Below, piece by piece: positions 34,811-43,790 of a stretch of 64,000 nt of DNA (position 1 is the first letter of the stretch; every line of letters begins with the position of its first letter). Origin of the DNA: Gemmiger gallinarum (GTDB lineage Bacteria; Bacillota; Clostridia; Oscillospirales; Ruminococcaceae); the NCBI RefSeq assembly GCF_014982805.1, contig NZ_JADCKC010000002.1:558001-622000 (forward strand), written 5' to 3'. The notes under the pieces are model-generated. The model ran no database searches. It saw only the letters and a program-made list of their open reading frames with translations, and was not told the origin of the DNA. Position numbers and translations under genes: made by a program.

Positions 34811-36493
34811 ATGCAGACGAAACGCGCAAGCGGCATCCTGATGCCGCTGTCCAGCCTGCCCGGAGGCTACGGCATCGGTTCCCTGGGGACCCCGGCACGG
34901 CGGTTTGTGGACTTTCTTGCCCGGGCGGGCCAGAGTGTGTGGCAGATTCTGCCCGTGGGCCCCACCGGCTACGGCGACAGCCCCTACCAGAGCTGCTCCG
35001 CCTTTGCGGGCAACCCCTACTTCATCGACCTGGACCTGCTGGCGGCGGAGGGGCTCCTCTCCCGCGCTGACTATGCCTTCACCAACTGGGGCAAAGCCCC
35101 GGAAAAGGTGGACTACGGCATTTTGTATGAAAAGCGCCTCACCGTCCTGCGCAAGGCCTACGCCGCCTTCCTGAAGCAGCGCCCCGTCCCCGGCTGCGAG
35201 ACCCCCTACCCCGACGACTGGTACCGCTTCACCTTCCGGTGCGACGGCTGGCTGCCCGACTACTGCCTGTACATGGCCATCAAGCAGGAACAGAAGATGG
35301 CCGACTGGCAGCAGTGGCCCCGTCCCCTGCGCCTGCACGACGAAAAGGCCCTGGCCGAATTCCGCCGGGAGCATGCCGCCGAGACCGGCTTCTGGACCTT
35401 TGTGCAGTATGAGTTCGACAAGCAGTGGCAGGCCCTCAAAGCCTACGCCAACGCCCACGGCGTGCGCATCATGGGGGATGTGCCCATCTATGTAGCCGCC
35501 GACTCCGCCGATGCCTGGGCGGGCGGCAAACTCTTTGAGATGGACGCCGACGGCCATCCCCTGCGGGTGGCCGGCTGCCCGCCCGACTACTTCGCCGCCG
35601 ACGGCCAGCTGTGGGGCAATCCCCTCTACGACTGGGCCTACCACAAAAAGACCAACTATGCCTGGTGGATCAACCGGGTGCGCCACGCCCTGTCCATCTA
35701 CGACATTCTGCGCATCGACCATTTCCGGGGCTTTGATACCTACTGGGCCATTCCCGCCGGGGAAAAGACCGCCCGGAACGGCAAGTGGGAGCAGGGCCCC
35801 GGCATGGACCTCTTCCGCATGCTTCACGCTGCTTTGGGCGAGCTGCCCATCGTGGCCGAGGACCTGGGCGAGCTGTTTCCCTCGGTGCGCAAGCTGCTGG
35901 CCGACAGCGGCTTCCCCGGTATGAAGGTTTTGCAGTTTGCCCTGGACGGCACCGACAACGAATATCTGCCCCACAACCATCCCGTCAACTGCGTCTGCTA
36001 CCCCGGCACCCATGACAACAACACCCTCATGGGCTGGTGGGAGGAGGACCTCACTCCGGAACAGCGGGAACAGCTCACCGGCTACCTGGCCCTTACCGAG
36101 GGAGAGGGCATCCGGCTGGGCATTCTGCGTGGCGTGCTGGCCAGTCCCGCCCGGCTCACCGTCATCCCCATGACCGACTGGCTGGGACTGGGTCCTGATG
36201 CCCGCATCAACACCCCCGGCCTTGCCAGCGGCAACTGGCAGTGGCGCGCCGCCGACGGCGTCTTTACCACCGCCCTGGCCGCCCAGATCCGCACCCTGTC
36301 GGCGCGGTATTTCCGGGCCGATCCCCTCAAGCCCGCCAAGGCCCCTGCCGCCCCCGTCAATACTGCCAAGGACAAGGCAGAAACACCGGCCCGGAACGAT
36401 GAGAAAAAATCGGAAGCAGATGCAGTTGCCTCCATAAAGGAAACAACTGTCCGTACAGTCGTGGAAAAATCCGCACACAGCGTCAAAAAATGA
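34811..36493 (+). CDS. malQ: 4-alpha-glucanotransferase with extra C-terminal tail
   Basis: Amylomaltase (GH77) transfers glucan chains between alpha-1,4-glucans. GGYGIGSLG, WQILPVGPTGYGDSPYQ, IMGDVPIYVA, LRIDHFRGFDTYW (nucleophile Asp), IVAEDLGEL (Glu acid) and PGTHDNNT are all present. The family normally ends near LSARYFR (residue about 503); here about 55 low-complexity residues follow (Ala/Pro/Lys then DKAETPARNDEKKSEADA), ending SVKK. AAGGAG lies 12-13 nt before ATG 34811. An 8-bp hairpin without a U-run overlaps the stop codon (36478-36498). Confidence 0.95.
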   Translation: MQTKRASGILMPLSSLPGGYGIGSLGTPARRFVDFLARAGQSVWQILPVGPTGYGDSPYQSCSAFAGNPYFIDLDLLAAEGLLSRADYAFTNWGKAPEKVDYGILYEKRLTVLRKAYAAFLKQRPVPGCETPYPDDWYRFTFRCDGWLPDYCLYMAIKQEQKMADWQQWPRPLRLHDEKALAEFRREHAAETGFWTFVQYEFDKQWQALKAYANAHGVRIMGDVPIYVAADSADAWAGGKLFEMDADGHPLRVAGCPPDYFAADGQLWGNPLYDWAYHKKTNYAWWINRVRHALSIYDILRIDHFRGFDTYWAIPAGEKTARNGKWEQGPGMDLFRMLHAALGELPIVAEDLGELFPSVRKLLADSGFPGMKVLQFALDGTDNEYLPHNHPVNCVCYPGTHDNNTLMGWWEEDLTPEQREQLTGYLALTEGEGIRLGILRGVLASPARLTVIPMTDWLGLGPDARINTPGLASGNWQWRAADGVFTTALAAQIRTLSARYFRADPLKPAKAPAAPVNTAKDKAETPARNDEKKSEADAVASIKETTVRTVVEKSAHSVKK

Positions 36494-36711
36494 CGCTGCG
36501 GCAGAATTTTCATGGGCGGGATGCCCAATATTCCCCGCCGTTTCTGAAATTTCTTTGTGCAACGCAAAGATAGGAAATCTTGGCCCTCTATGATAAAATA
36601 TGGGAGAGAACCGATATTTTATACATAGGGGGCTTTTTGTCCCCATGAAAAGAATGCGCGGCCCCGGCAGAGGGGCTTTTTGCCGCCGCCGTGCAAGGGA
36701 AGGGGAATCGC

Positions 36712-37497
36712 ATGAAACAGGAATATACCCGCAGTGAGATTGTGTCCTTGTTGGACGCCCTGCAGCAGATGTTCCCGACGGTCTGTCTGGCGGACCCGGC
36801 CACCGGCTGCCTGCTGGACCCCGCCACGCTGACCCCGGGCAGCGGCAGCTGTCGAATCCCGGTGCTGGACAGCTCCGGCCACGGCTGGCTGCCCGCAGCG
36901 GAGGGTGAGGATTCCATCACGCTCTACCGCGCGGTAAAGGTGGACGGACAGCCTTGTCTGATCGTGATGAACTGCCATCTGCCCGACCCCCAGCTTGCCG
37001 AGGGACGGGAGGCCAACGCCCTGCGCCGTCTGCTCAGCCAGTATCATGAGGAGCTTAGCCGGGACTATGTCACCGGCGCCTACAACCGCCGCTATCTGGC
37101 CGAGTCCTGGCTGCCCCGCCATGCGGGCGCCGCCATCGGCATCGCGCTGGTCCGCGTCAAGGAGTACGCCCGCATCTGCAATGAGTTCGGCCGCGATGCC
37201 GCCGACTGCTGCCTGAACACGGCGGCGGGCATTCTGCAGCGGGCCGCCGGCGCCGACCCCGAAAAGGTCATCCTGGTCCGGCTGGAGGACGGGGTCTTTC
37301 TGCTGGCCGGAGAATATCCCGGCGCCAAGCTGGCCTCCAACGTGCGGGAGGCTATGGACGGCAACCGCCGGGTGTTCAACATTTCGCTGTCCCGCCGCTC
37401 CGAATTCAATGTGGCGGTGGCCTGTGCCGACTGGGCCGAGACCGGCAGCTGGGATATGCTGCTCGCCCTGGCAGAGCAGCGCCTGGCCAACGCCTGA
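36712..37497 (+). CDS. Degenerate GGDEF-type protein
   Basis: The 261-aa protein has an N-terminal sensor-like part (MKQEYTRSEIVSLLDALQQ..., with LYRAVKVDGQPCLIVMN) and a C-terminal part that opens with RDYVTGAYNRRYLAE, the first conserved motif of diguanylate cyclases. The GGDEF signature is replaced by L-E-D-G-V-F in VRLEDGVFLLA, so it should not make cyclic-di-GMP. It may be a receptor or an adaptor. No TM. Start ATG 36712 after AAGGGG; GTG/ATG upstream is less well placed. Confidence 0.7.
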   Translation: MKQEYTRSEIVSLLDALQQMFPTVCLADPATGCLLDPATLTPGSGSCRIPVLDSSGHGWLPAAEGEDSITLYRAVKVDGQPCLIVMNCHLPDPQLAEGREANALRRLLSQYHEELSRDYVTGAYNRRYLAESWLPRHAGAAIGIALVRVKEYARICNEFGRDAADCCLNTAAGILQRAAGADPEKVILVRLEDGVFLLAGEYPGAKLASNVREAMDGNRRVFNISLSRRSEFNVAVACADWAETGSWDMLLALAEQRLANA

Positions 37498-37592
37498 CCA
37501 CAACCGAATATCCCTCCCCCTGTCTGCGCATACTATCACCGGCGGCCCGGATGAGCCGCCCGAGATCTGCGTACACAGGGGGTTATTTTTGT

Positions 37593-38030
37593 ATGGCGAA
37601 TCAACATGACAACGAATCCATGCTTCAGGAGATCGTCCAGAACACCGAGATGGGCAAGAATACCCTGGATGAGCTCATGACCCTGACCCGGGACCAGCAG
37701 CTCAAGGACGAGATGCTGCGCCAGAAGCGGGAGTACCGCCGCATCAATCAGGCGGCCCACACGGCGCTGGATGCCATCGGGGTGGAGGCCAAGGGTCAGA
37801 GCGCCGCCGCCCGCATGGGGGTAAGCATGGGTATCCGCACCCGCACCATGATGGACAAGTCCACCCGCAATCTGGCCACCATGCTGGCCGAGGGCAGCGG
37901 CCAGGGCGTCATGGACTGCAAGCGGGCGGAGACCGACTATCCGGAGGCCTCCCCCGGCGCCCACAAGCTCATGCAGGAGCTGTGCCAGTTCCAGGAACAG
38001 GCCGAGCAGACCTGGCGGGGCTTTCTGTAA
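37593..38030 (+). CDS. Small helical protein, unknown function
   Basis: The 145-aa protein (MANQHDNESMLQEIVQNTEM) appears all-helical and charged, with a central Met/Gly/Arg stretch (ARMGVSMGIRTRTMMDKSTRN). The pattern recalls small ferritin-like or spore-coat-type helical bundle proteins, but metal ligands are not clear. No signal or TM. The Shine-Dalgarno is weak (GGGGG 10 nt upstream of ATG 37593). It is followed by a strong terminator. Confidence 0.65.
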   Translation: MANQHDNESMLQEIVQNTEMGKNTLDELMTLTRDQQLKDEMLRQKREYRRINQAAHTALDAIGVEAKGQSAAARMGVSMGIRTRTMMDKSTRNLATMLAEGSGQGVMDCKRAETDYPEASPGAHKLMQELCQFQEQAEQTWRGFL

Positions 38031-38065
38031 GCCGAAGCCGGGCAGCAGCCGCACGCCATAAGAAA

Positions 38066-38107
38066 ACCCCGCCCCCGGAAGGCGATGCACCTTCCGGGGG
38101 CGGGGTT
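38066..38107. terminator. Bidirectional terminator
   Basis: A GC-rich 17-bp stem (38066-38082 with 38090-38107) flanked by AAAA on the left and TTATTTT on the right, between convergent genes. Confidence 0.88.
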
Positions 38108-38144
38108 ATTTTGCACAATGCTGTGGAAAACTTTTTGGGTTTTG

Positions 38145-39068
38145 TCACACTGCCGACACCAGCAGGGCGTAGACGGGCAGCCAGATCATGCTGGCCAGGG
38201 TGGTAAAGACCACCGAGCCGGCGGCCAGGTCCTCGCTTTTGGAAAAGCGCACCGCAAACACCGTGGTGATGGCGGCGGTGGGGCAGGCTTCCAGCAGCAG
38301 GACGATATCGGCCACAATGCCCCGCACGCCCAAAAGCCGCAGCACGGCCAGGCAGACGAGGGGGATGACCACCAGCCGCAGCCCCATGACCAGGGGCAGG
38401 TCCCGGTTTTTCAGCAGGGCCCGCAGGTCCCGGTCGGCCATGGTCAGGCCGGTAATGATCATGGAGATGGGGGTGTTCATGTCCCCCACCAGGCCCACCG
38501 TCTCCACCAGCACGCCGGGCACCGGAACCCGGCCCAGATAGATGATGAGCCCCGCCGCCACGGCGATGATGCTGGGGCAGGTCACAATGCTGCGCAAAAC
38601 CGCTTTGGGTTCCATCTGGCCGCTGATCATGACATAGCCGATGGTCCAGACCAGAATGTTGAATACGGTGAGAAAGGCGCTGGCAAACAGCACCCCCGTC
38701 TCGCCGTACAGCGCCCGGATGAGGGGAATGCCCATGTATCCGGCGTTGGAAAAGATGCAGGCGAACCGCACCATGGTGCGGTCGGGGCTTTTGCTTTTCA
38801 GGGTGGCCAGCACTGCCACCACCCCGCCCCCCAGCATGAGGGCGGCGCTGAGGCCGAAGGCCAGGAGCAGGTTTTCAAAGGTGGCGGCGTCGAACTGGAT
38901 CAGATAGGAATCCAGGATCATGGCCGGCAAAACGAGGTACAGCAGCAGTTTCGACAGGGTCTTTTTTCCCTCGGGCTTGATGGCGCCGGTCCTGCCGCAG
39001 ACAAAACCGGCCAGTATCATGAGAAACAGGATCAATACCTGTCTGGCAGTGATGAGAGCCAGATCCAA
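38145..39068 (-). CDS. AEC-family transporter (auxin-efflux-carrier type)
   Basis: The 307-aa membrane protein has about ten helices in two halves with the family signatures: PAMILDSYLIQF in the first half, FACIFSNAGYMGIPL (NxGYMGIP) and CPTAAITTVFAVRF in the second. Members export or take up carboxylates or other small organics; substrate not predictable. The start codon is TTG at 39068 (no ATG in frame with a ribosome site upstream; GGGAG lies about 11 nt before it). Confidence 0.88.
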   Translation of the reverse strand: MDLALITARQVLILFLMILAGFVCGRTGAIKPEGKKTLSKLLLYLVLPAMILDSYLIQFDAATFENLLLAFGLSAALMLGGGVVAVLATLKSKSPDRTMVRFACIFSNAGYMGIPLIRALYGETGVLFASAFLTVFNILVWTIGYVMISGQMEPKAVLRSIVTCPSIIAVAAGLIIYLGRVPVPGVLVETVGLVGDMNTPISMIITGLTMADRDLRALLKNRDLPLVMGLRLVVIPLVCLAVLRLLGVRGIVADIVLLLEACPTAAITTVFAVRFSKSEDLAAGSVVFTTLASMIWLPVYALLVSAV

Positions 39069-39132
39069 TGGGGGGGGTCTCTCCCTTCTTGTGTGGGTCC
39101 GGGCCGACGGCCCGGACGGATGGCAGGAAGGC

Positions 39133-39816
39133 TTACAGGGTTTCCAGCATGCGGGTCACAATGTCGGTGGCGGTCTTTACATACTCGGTGATGCTGAACT
39201 TTTTCACCACCAGCACGTCGTAGCCGGATTCGTCGGCATTGTCGCTCATGGCACGCAGAATGACGCAGGGCACGCCGTTGCGGCCTGCCACCTGGCTCAC
39301 CGCGGCGCCCTCCATCTCCACGCAGTCGGGATGGCAGGCTTCCTCAATGGCTTTCTTGGTGGCGGCGTCTCCCACAAAGCGGTCGCCGGTGGCAATGCGC
39401 CCGGCAATGGCCCTGACTCCGCAGGCAGAACAGGCGTCCAGCGCTGCTTTGACCAGGGTGGGGTCCCCGGTGTATTCCTTCAGAAACGGCGCGCTCTGGG
39501 CCAGCATGTCCAGCTCGGCGTCGTGATAAAATACAGTCTGCCCCACGACCACATCCCCGATACCGATGCGGCTGGTCATGTTGCCCGCAATGCCCGAGAA
39601 GATCAGCCGCTCCACCCCGTACCGGGTGATGAGCACCTGCACCGTGGAGGCAGCGTTGGCCTTGCCCATGCCGGCGCAGCAGACCACCACTTCCTTGTCC
39701 CCCAGCCTGCCCTGATGGTATTCCACCCCGGCGTAGCTCTCTTTGGTCACGCCGGTGAGCCGGGCACAGAGCTGGTCCACCTCGTCGGGCATGGCGCCCA
39801 TGATGCCGTATGTCAT
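39133..39816 (-). CDS. mtnN: 5'-methylthioadenosine/S-adenosylhomocysteine nucleosidase
   Basis: The 227-aa enzyme cleaves adenine from methylthioadenosine and S-adenosylhomocysteine. MGAMPDEV at the N terminus, FSGIAGNM, AGRIATGDRFVGD and VEMEGAAVSQVA (catalytic and ribose-binding Glu) and the Asp in RAMSDNADE are present. Start ATG 39816 with GGAGG. It lies 13 nt after ychF and probably shares its transcript. Confidence 0.95.
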   Translation of the reverse strand: MTYGIMGAMPDEVDQLCARLTGVTKESYAGVEYHQGRLGDKEVVVCCAGMGKANAASTVQVLITRYGVERLIFSGIAGNMTSRIGIGDVVVGQTVFYHDAELDMLAQSAPFLKEYTGDPTLVKAALDACSACGVRAIAGRIATGDRFVGDAATKKAIEEACHPDCVEMEGAAVSQVAGRNGVPCVILRAMSDNADESGYDVLVVKKFSITEYVKTATDIVTRMLETL

Positions 39817-39829
39817 TTGGTTTTCCTCC

Positions 39830-40960
39830 TTAGACGTTGAACAGGAACTCGATGATGTCGCCGTCGTTGACCACGTACTCCTTGCCCTCGGTGCGCTGCA
39901 GGCCCTTGGCCTTCACCGCCGCATAGTCGAAGTTGCAGTCGGCCAAGGTGTCGTAGGCGATGACCTGGGCGCGGATGAAGCCCCGCTCAAAGTCGGAGTG
40001 GATCTTGCCCGCAGCCTGGGGCGCCTTGGTGCCCCGCTTGATGGTCCAGGCGCGGCATTCCTTCTTGCCGTCGGTCAAAAAGCTGATGAGGCCCAACAGC
40101 TCGTAGCTTGCCTTGATGAGGTTGTCCAGGCCGGTGGATTCAATGCCCATCTCGTGCAGGAAGGCCAGCTTCTCCTCGGGGGATGCCTCGGCGATGTCCT
40201 CCTCGGTCTTGGCGCAGATGGGCAGGGCCTGGGCCCCCTCCTCTTTTGCCCGGGCCGCCACCAGCGGATAGTAGGGGTTTTCCCCGATGCCGCCCAGCAG
40301 GTCGTCCTCGCCCACGTTGCAGGCGTAGATCACCGGCTTGGCGGAGAGCAGACCCATCTCCTTCCAGGTGTGGGCCTGGGCCTCGTCGGCCTCGTCCCGC
40401 TCAAAGGTGCGGGCGGGCTTGCCTGCCTCCAGATGGGCGGCCAGCTCGGCCAGCCAGGCAGCCTCGGCAGCAGCCGCCTTGTTGCCCGTCTTGGCCGCCT
40501 TGGCCTGACGGCCCTGACGGTTGGAAACCACTTCCAGGTCGGAGAGGATCAGCTCCAGGTCGATGGCCTCGATGTCCCGGATGGGGTCCACGCTCTCGGG
40601 CTTGTTCACATCCTCCACCACGTGGACGATGTTGTCGTCGTCAAAGCAGCGCACCACATGGACCAGGGCGTCGCATTCCCGGATGTGACCCAGAAACTTG
40701 TTGCCCAGACCGGCACCCTGGGACGCGCCCTTGACCAGGCCCGCAATGTCCACAAACTCCACAATGGCAGGGGTCTTTTTGTCGGTCTGCCAGACCTCGG
40801 CCAGCTTGTCCAGCCGGGGATCGGGCACCGCCACAATGCCGGAGTTGGGCTCGATGGTGCAGAAGGGATAGTTGGCCGCCTGGGCATTCTTGGTGCTGGT
40901 GATCGCATTGAACAGGGTGGACTTGCCCACGTTGGGCAGGCCGACAATTCCTAATTTCAT
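39830..40960 (-). CDS. ychF: Redox-responsive ATPase/GTPase YchF (5' end rebuilt by the island)
   Basis: The 376-aa Obg-family P-loop protein has G1 GLPNVGKST (7-15), FVDIAGLVKGASQG and an NVGE replacing NKxD, the change that gives ATP preference, followed by a TGS-type C-terminal domain (KGLQRTEGKEYVVNDGDIIEF). The ATG and first four codons coincide with the island's left junction: ATGAAATTAGG is also present at the right junction (52975-52985). The ribosome site (AAGGAG, 11 nt before the ATG) now comes from the island. No consensus promoter is evident in 40961-41073, so it may be read from the integrase transcript. Confidence 0.96.
   Translation of the reverse strand: MKLGIVGLPNVGKSTLFNAITSTKNAQAANYPFCTIEPNSGIVAVPDPRLDKLAEVWQTDKKTPAIVEFVDIAGLVKGASQGAGLGNKFLGHIRECDALVHVVRCFDDDNIVHVVEDVNKPESVDPIRDIEAIDLELILSDLEVVSNRQGRQAKAAKTGNKAAAAEAAWLAELAAHLEAGKPARTFERDEADEAQAHTWKEMGLLSAKPVIYACNVGEDDLLGGIGENPYYPLVAARAKEEGAQALPICAKTEEDIAEASPEEKLAFLHEMGIESTGLDNLIKASYELLGLISFLTDGKKECRAWTIKRGTKAPQAAGKIHSDFERGFIRAQVIAYDTLADCNFDYAAVKAKGLQRTEGKEYVVNDGDIIEFLFNV
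40950..40960. other. attL core of the integrated island
   Basis: CCTAATTTCAT, identical to the sequence at 52975-52985. On the minus strand it is the ychF start ATGAAATTAGG. Crossing over within this core explains the chimeric left end. Confidence 0.75.
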
Positions 40961-41026
40961 ATATCTCTACATCTCCTTAAAAAATGCTGTATTTACAAGG
41001 GTTTTCGCGCTTTGGCGTTTTGGTGG

Positions 41027-41073
41027 CTACGCCATTTTTACGCCATTTGCGCATCGACTTGTATGAAGTTATA
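41027..41073. repeat. Left-end direct repeats (integrase arm-site candidates)
   Basis: A 22-bp segment (41027-41048, beginning CTACGCCATTT) and TATGAAGTTATA (41062-41073) recur in the same order and orientation at 52822-52843 and 52867-52878. On the circular form they would flank the core, the layout of arm-type sites of tyrosine integrases. Confidence 0.75.
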
Positions 41074-42255
41074 TCAACATACGCTACTGCGCTGAAATTG
41101 CTTGACCGCCTGATCCAGTGTTTCATCGGTCACATGGACATACCGATCCATTGTGGTTTTGATGCTGGCGTGTCCCAGCAGCTTTTGCAGCACTTTCGGC
41201 TGCATTCCGCTTTCAATCGCACGGGTTGCATAGGTGTGGCGCAGCGCGTGCATACAAAAACGGTTGATCCCCGCTTCATCGCAAAGCTTATAGAGGTGGG
41301 TATCATAGGAACTGTTTTTTGCCGGTTTCCCTGTGCGCCAGTTGATAAAGACCAGATCACGCATCACAAGCCGGGAAGTAACGCCGGTGCGCCTGTCCAT
41401 ATATTCCAGCGTTTGCGACAGCAGCGGGGATTCTTTCCTGCCGCTCCGGCTATCCCACACCTCTTTCAGAATGTCATACGCCTTATCCGTCAGAGGAATG
41501 GTGCGATAGCTCTGCTGAGTTTTGGGAGGACCGGCACGCCAAACTTTCTGCGCGTGATGAAACTCCAAGGTCTTGTTTACCGTAAGCGTCCGGCGCTCAA
41601 AGTCGATGGCATCCCATGTTAAGCCAATCATTTCCCCGGTGCGCAATCCCGTTTCGAGGATGAGCGCATACCGGTTGTAATTGTGGGAGCGCCGTGCGGT
41701 TTCGAGAAAGAGGCGCTGTTCCTCCCGCGTCAGATAGTGAATATCATCCACAGCGCGAACGGGCTTTGAAAACCGAACGCCATCCATGGGGTGCTTTGCA
41801 ATCAGGTCGTTCATCTTCGCCGCCTTAAACATTGTCCCCATCGTAATGTATGCCTGACGAATGGTGGAACCTGCGTAATCCGCATCCATCTGGATGAACA
41901 CCTTTTTGCAGTGCATCGGTTTTACATTGGCGATCAGCATTTTCCCCATTACCGGCTGAATATTGCGGACGTAGCGTTCCCGGTAATTTCTGAGCGTGTT
42001 GGGAGCCAGATCCCCGACAATATTTTCAATCCAGAAATTGAACCACTCATCAACCGTCGTATCGGTAGCCACAAATACATCATCGTGCTTATCGGCGTAC
42101 TTTGCGTCCTCAATCCAGTTTCGCGCCTCGGGCAGCGTCTGAAAATACTTCTCATGCCGCTTCCCGGCTCTATCAACAAATCGTGCGCTATACAATCCGT
42201 CCTTTCTTTGGTAGATACCCTTACCGCAGTCTTTTCCCTTGAGATTCTTTCCCAT
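41074..42255 (-). CDS. int: Tyrosine recombinase/integrase of the island
   Basis: The 393-aa integrase has an N-terminal arm-binding domain ([21 protein letters not shown]), a SAM-like core-binding domain (about 70-150) and a catalytic domain with R in [14 protein letters not shown] in [14 protein letters not shown] in [10 protein letters not shown] and Tyr in MDRYVHV. It resembles Tn916-type integrases. ATG 42255 has AAAGGAG 8 nt upstream; an ATG 12 codons earlier lacks one. It lies beside the left end and reads toward ychF. Confidence 0.95.
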   Translation of the reverse strand: MGKNLKGKDCGKGIYQRKDGLYSARFVDRAGKRHEKYFQTLPEARNWIEDAKYADKHDDVFVATDTTVDEWFNFWIENIVGDLAPNTLRNYRERYVRNIQPVMGKMLIANVKPMHCKKVFIQMDADYAGSTIRQAYITMGTMFKAAKMNDLIAKHPMDGVRFSKPVRAVDDIHYLTREEQRLFLETARRSHNYNRYALILETGLRTGEMIGLTWDAIDFERRTLTVNKTLEFHHAQKVWRAGPPKTQQSYRTIPLTDKAYDILKEVWDSRSGRKESPLLSQTLEYMDRRTGVTSRLVMRDLVFINWRTGKPAKNSSYDTHLYKLCDEAGINRFCMHALRHTYATRAIESGMQPKVLQKLLGHASIKTTMDRYVHVTDETLDQAVKQFQRSSVC

Positions 42256-42365
42256 GGACGAGCTCCTTTCCCGCAGAGAAGAAAAGAGCACACTACTACA
42301 CTATATAGTATAGCGCATGGTGCTCTTTTCCTCAAGGCTTCTCCGCGAATTTTTCAAATGCAATG

Positions 42366-42624
42366 TCAGATCACGAGAGCCTGACTGATGTACTGTTCAA
42401 ACTCCTTGCGCTTCACCAATTTTTTGCTGCCCACAAAAAGCACGAACGGGCAGTTTGGAGAACGCAGCATAGTCCACTTTGATGATGTAACCGTCAATCG
42501 CCATCTTGCGAAGATATGCGCCCATGTTTTTGGTACCGAGCTGCGCCATCTTGCTTTGGATGAGCCGCCGCTCCTGCTCGGTGACACAGAACTCGATGCG
42601 GATCGGCCTTGTTCGTTCAGCCAT
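42366..42624 (-). pseudogene. mobC-xis fusion scar
   Basis: The 5' part from ATG 42624 (GGAGG upstream) encodes a MobC-like relaxosome protein: EFCVTEQERRLIQSKMAQLG and YLRKMAIDGYIIKVDYA. Near 42480 that frame turns to a foreign tail and ends at 42397, while the frame shifted by one carries CPFVLFVGSKKLVKRKEFEQ to 42366, like the end of a Tn916-type excisionase. Both are truncated and joined out of frame, as a deletion would leave. The element has thus lost mobilisation and excision genes. Confidence 0.65.
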
Positions 42625-42645
42625 TGGATATTCGCCTCCTTCAAA

Positions 42646-42861
42646 CTACAACGGACATATTTTTACGGATTGGGGGGACACCCGAAAAAATATTCCCTCT
42701 CATATTTCAACGGACAGTTTCGAACAAAAACTTGGTACCTGCTCAGAAAAAATTTCTCTCTCACTTTACAACGGACATTTTATTCGCAGATTAGCGGGTA
42801 AGGCGGGAATAAAATTTTTCACGCCATAAAGCAATCCCTCTCAATTTACAACGGACATTTT
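42646..42861 (+). repeat. Four-copy iterated repeat
   Basis: The motif TTTACAACGGACATTTT recurs at 42646-42662, 42705-42720, 42765-42781 and 42845-42861 with one or two changes, each of the last three preceded by a pyrimidine run (CCCTCTCA-like). Spacing is 60 to 80 bp, with no conserved spacer. It lies upstream of the mobC-like start, where an oriT or replication-iteron site would be expected. Confidence 0.65.
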
Positions 42862-43137
42862 CTCCGAGAAAAACAGGGGTCTGCCTGAAAAAGTGAAAAT
42901 AAAATGCTCCCGGCTTTGGAAAAAGCGGAAGCATCATGTTCTGCGGATATGAGATTTCAGAGAACAGCAAGCACAGCCGCTGTCCGTACACAGCGGCGAA
43001 ATGAGCGTTCCGGCCTGTCGGCCAGTCTGCTCATTGGTTCTTGTTGGGAGCACCCAAACCCCTGCTAATTCGCAAGAAAAATTGACTTGCATCATAATAT
43101 CAGCTCTGATTTTATCTTCATGTTGTCAATGCAGATG
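42862..43137. other. Intergenic, no gene seen
   Basis: AT-rich stretch between the iterated repeat and the AbiE promoter; no open frame with a ribosome site and no clear hairpin. Confidence 0.5.
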
Positions 43138-43166
43138 TTGACTATCATCGTGATTTTAGATATACT
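43138..43166 (+). promoter_or_regulatory. Promoter of the AbiE pair
   Basis: TTGACT (43138-43143), 17-bp spacer, TATACT (43161-43166), 30 bp before the antitoxin start. AbiEi antitoxins usually bind their own promoter. Confidence 0.78.
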
Positions 43167-43196
43167 ATTATCAGATTGTTGCTGCGAGGTGAGCGG

Positions 43197-43790
43197 ATGG
43201 ACTATATGACAGAACTTGCTGCGATTGCAAATAAAAACGGCGGTATCATCGAAACGAAAACAGCGGCGCAGCGCGGCATTTCCAAAGCGATGCTCTACAA
43301 GCTGTGCAAGGCGGAAAAGATTCACCGTATAGTCAAGGGGCAGTATGTGCTCCCGGAAGATATGCAGGACGAGTTGCTGTCCATTAGCCGCCGGTCTGGA
43401 AAGATTATTTTTTCCCATGAGACGGCGCTGTTCCTTCACGGGATTTCCGACCGGACACCCTTTGAGCACACCGTAACCGCGCCCTCCGGCTGCATCCCGT
43501 CTGCGGCCATCAAAGCGGAGTGCAAGGTGTACTACATCAAACCGGAGCTGTTCGAGCTGGGCAAAACAATGCTGCAAACCCCCGCCGGGAATCCTGTTCC
43601 CTGCTACGATTTGGAGCGCACCATCTGTGATGTGATCCGCAGCCGCAACAAGATCGGGACAGAGACATTTTTATCGGCGCTGAAACAGTACGCCGCCAGC
43701 CCGAAGAAGGACTTGAACCGGCTGGATGAGTACGCCCGTCAGATGCGGGTATCGGGCGTACTGCGCCAATATTTGGAGGTGCTACTGTGA
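43197..43790 (+). CDS. AbiEi-type antitoxin/transcriptional regulator
   Basis: The 197-aa protein has an N-terminal winged helix (TAAQRGISKAMLYKLCKAEK) and the AbiEi domain (RIVKGQYVLPED; IIFSHETALFLHGISDRTP; CYDLERTICDVIRSR). It represses its own promoter and blocks the AbiEii toxin. ATG 43197 follows GAGGTGA. The stop overlaps the toxin start (GTGA), as is usual for type IV toxin-antitoxin pairs. Confidence 0.88.
   Translation: MDYMTELAAIANKNGGIIETKTAAQRGISKAMLYKLCKAEKIHRIVKGQYVLPEDMQDELLSISRRSGKIIFSHETALFLHGISDRTPFEHTVTAPSGCIPSAAIKAECKVYYIKPELFELGKTMLQTPAGNPVPCYDLERTICDVIRSRNKIGTETFLSALKQYAASPKKDLNRLDEYARQMRVSGVLRQYLEVLL

Noticed and set aside
42646-42861. CRISPR array
   Set aside because: Only four imperfect 17-bp units with unequal 42-64 bp gaps that are themselves partly similar; no cas genes.
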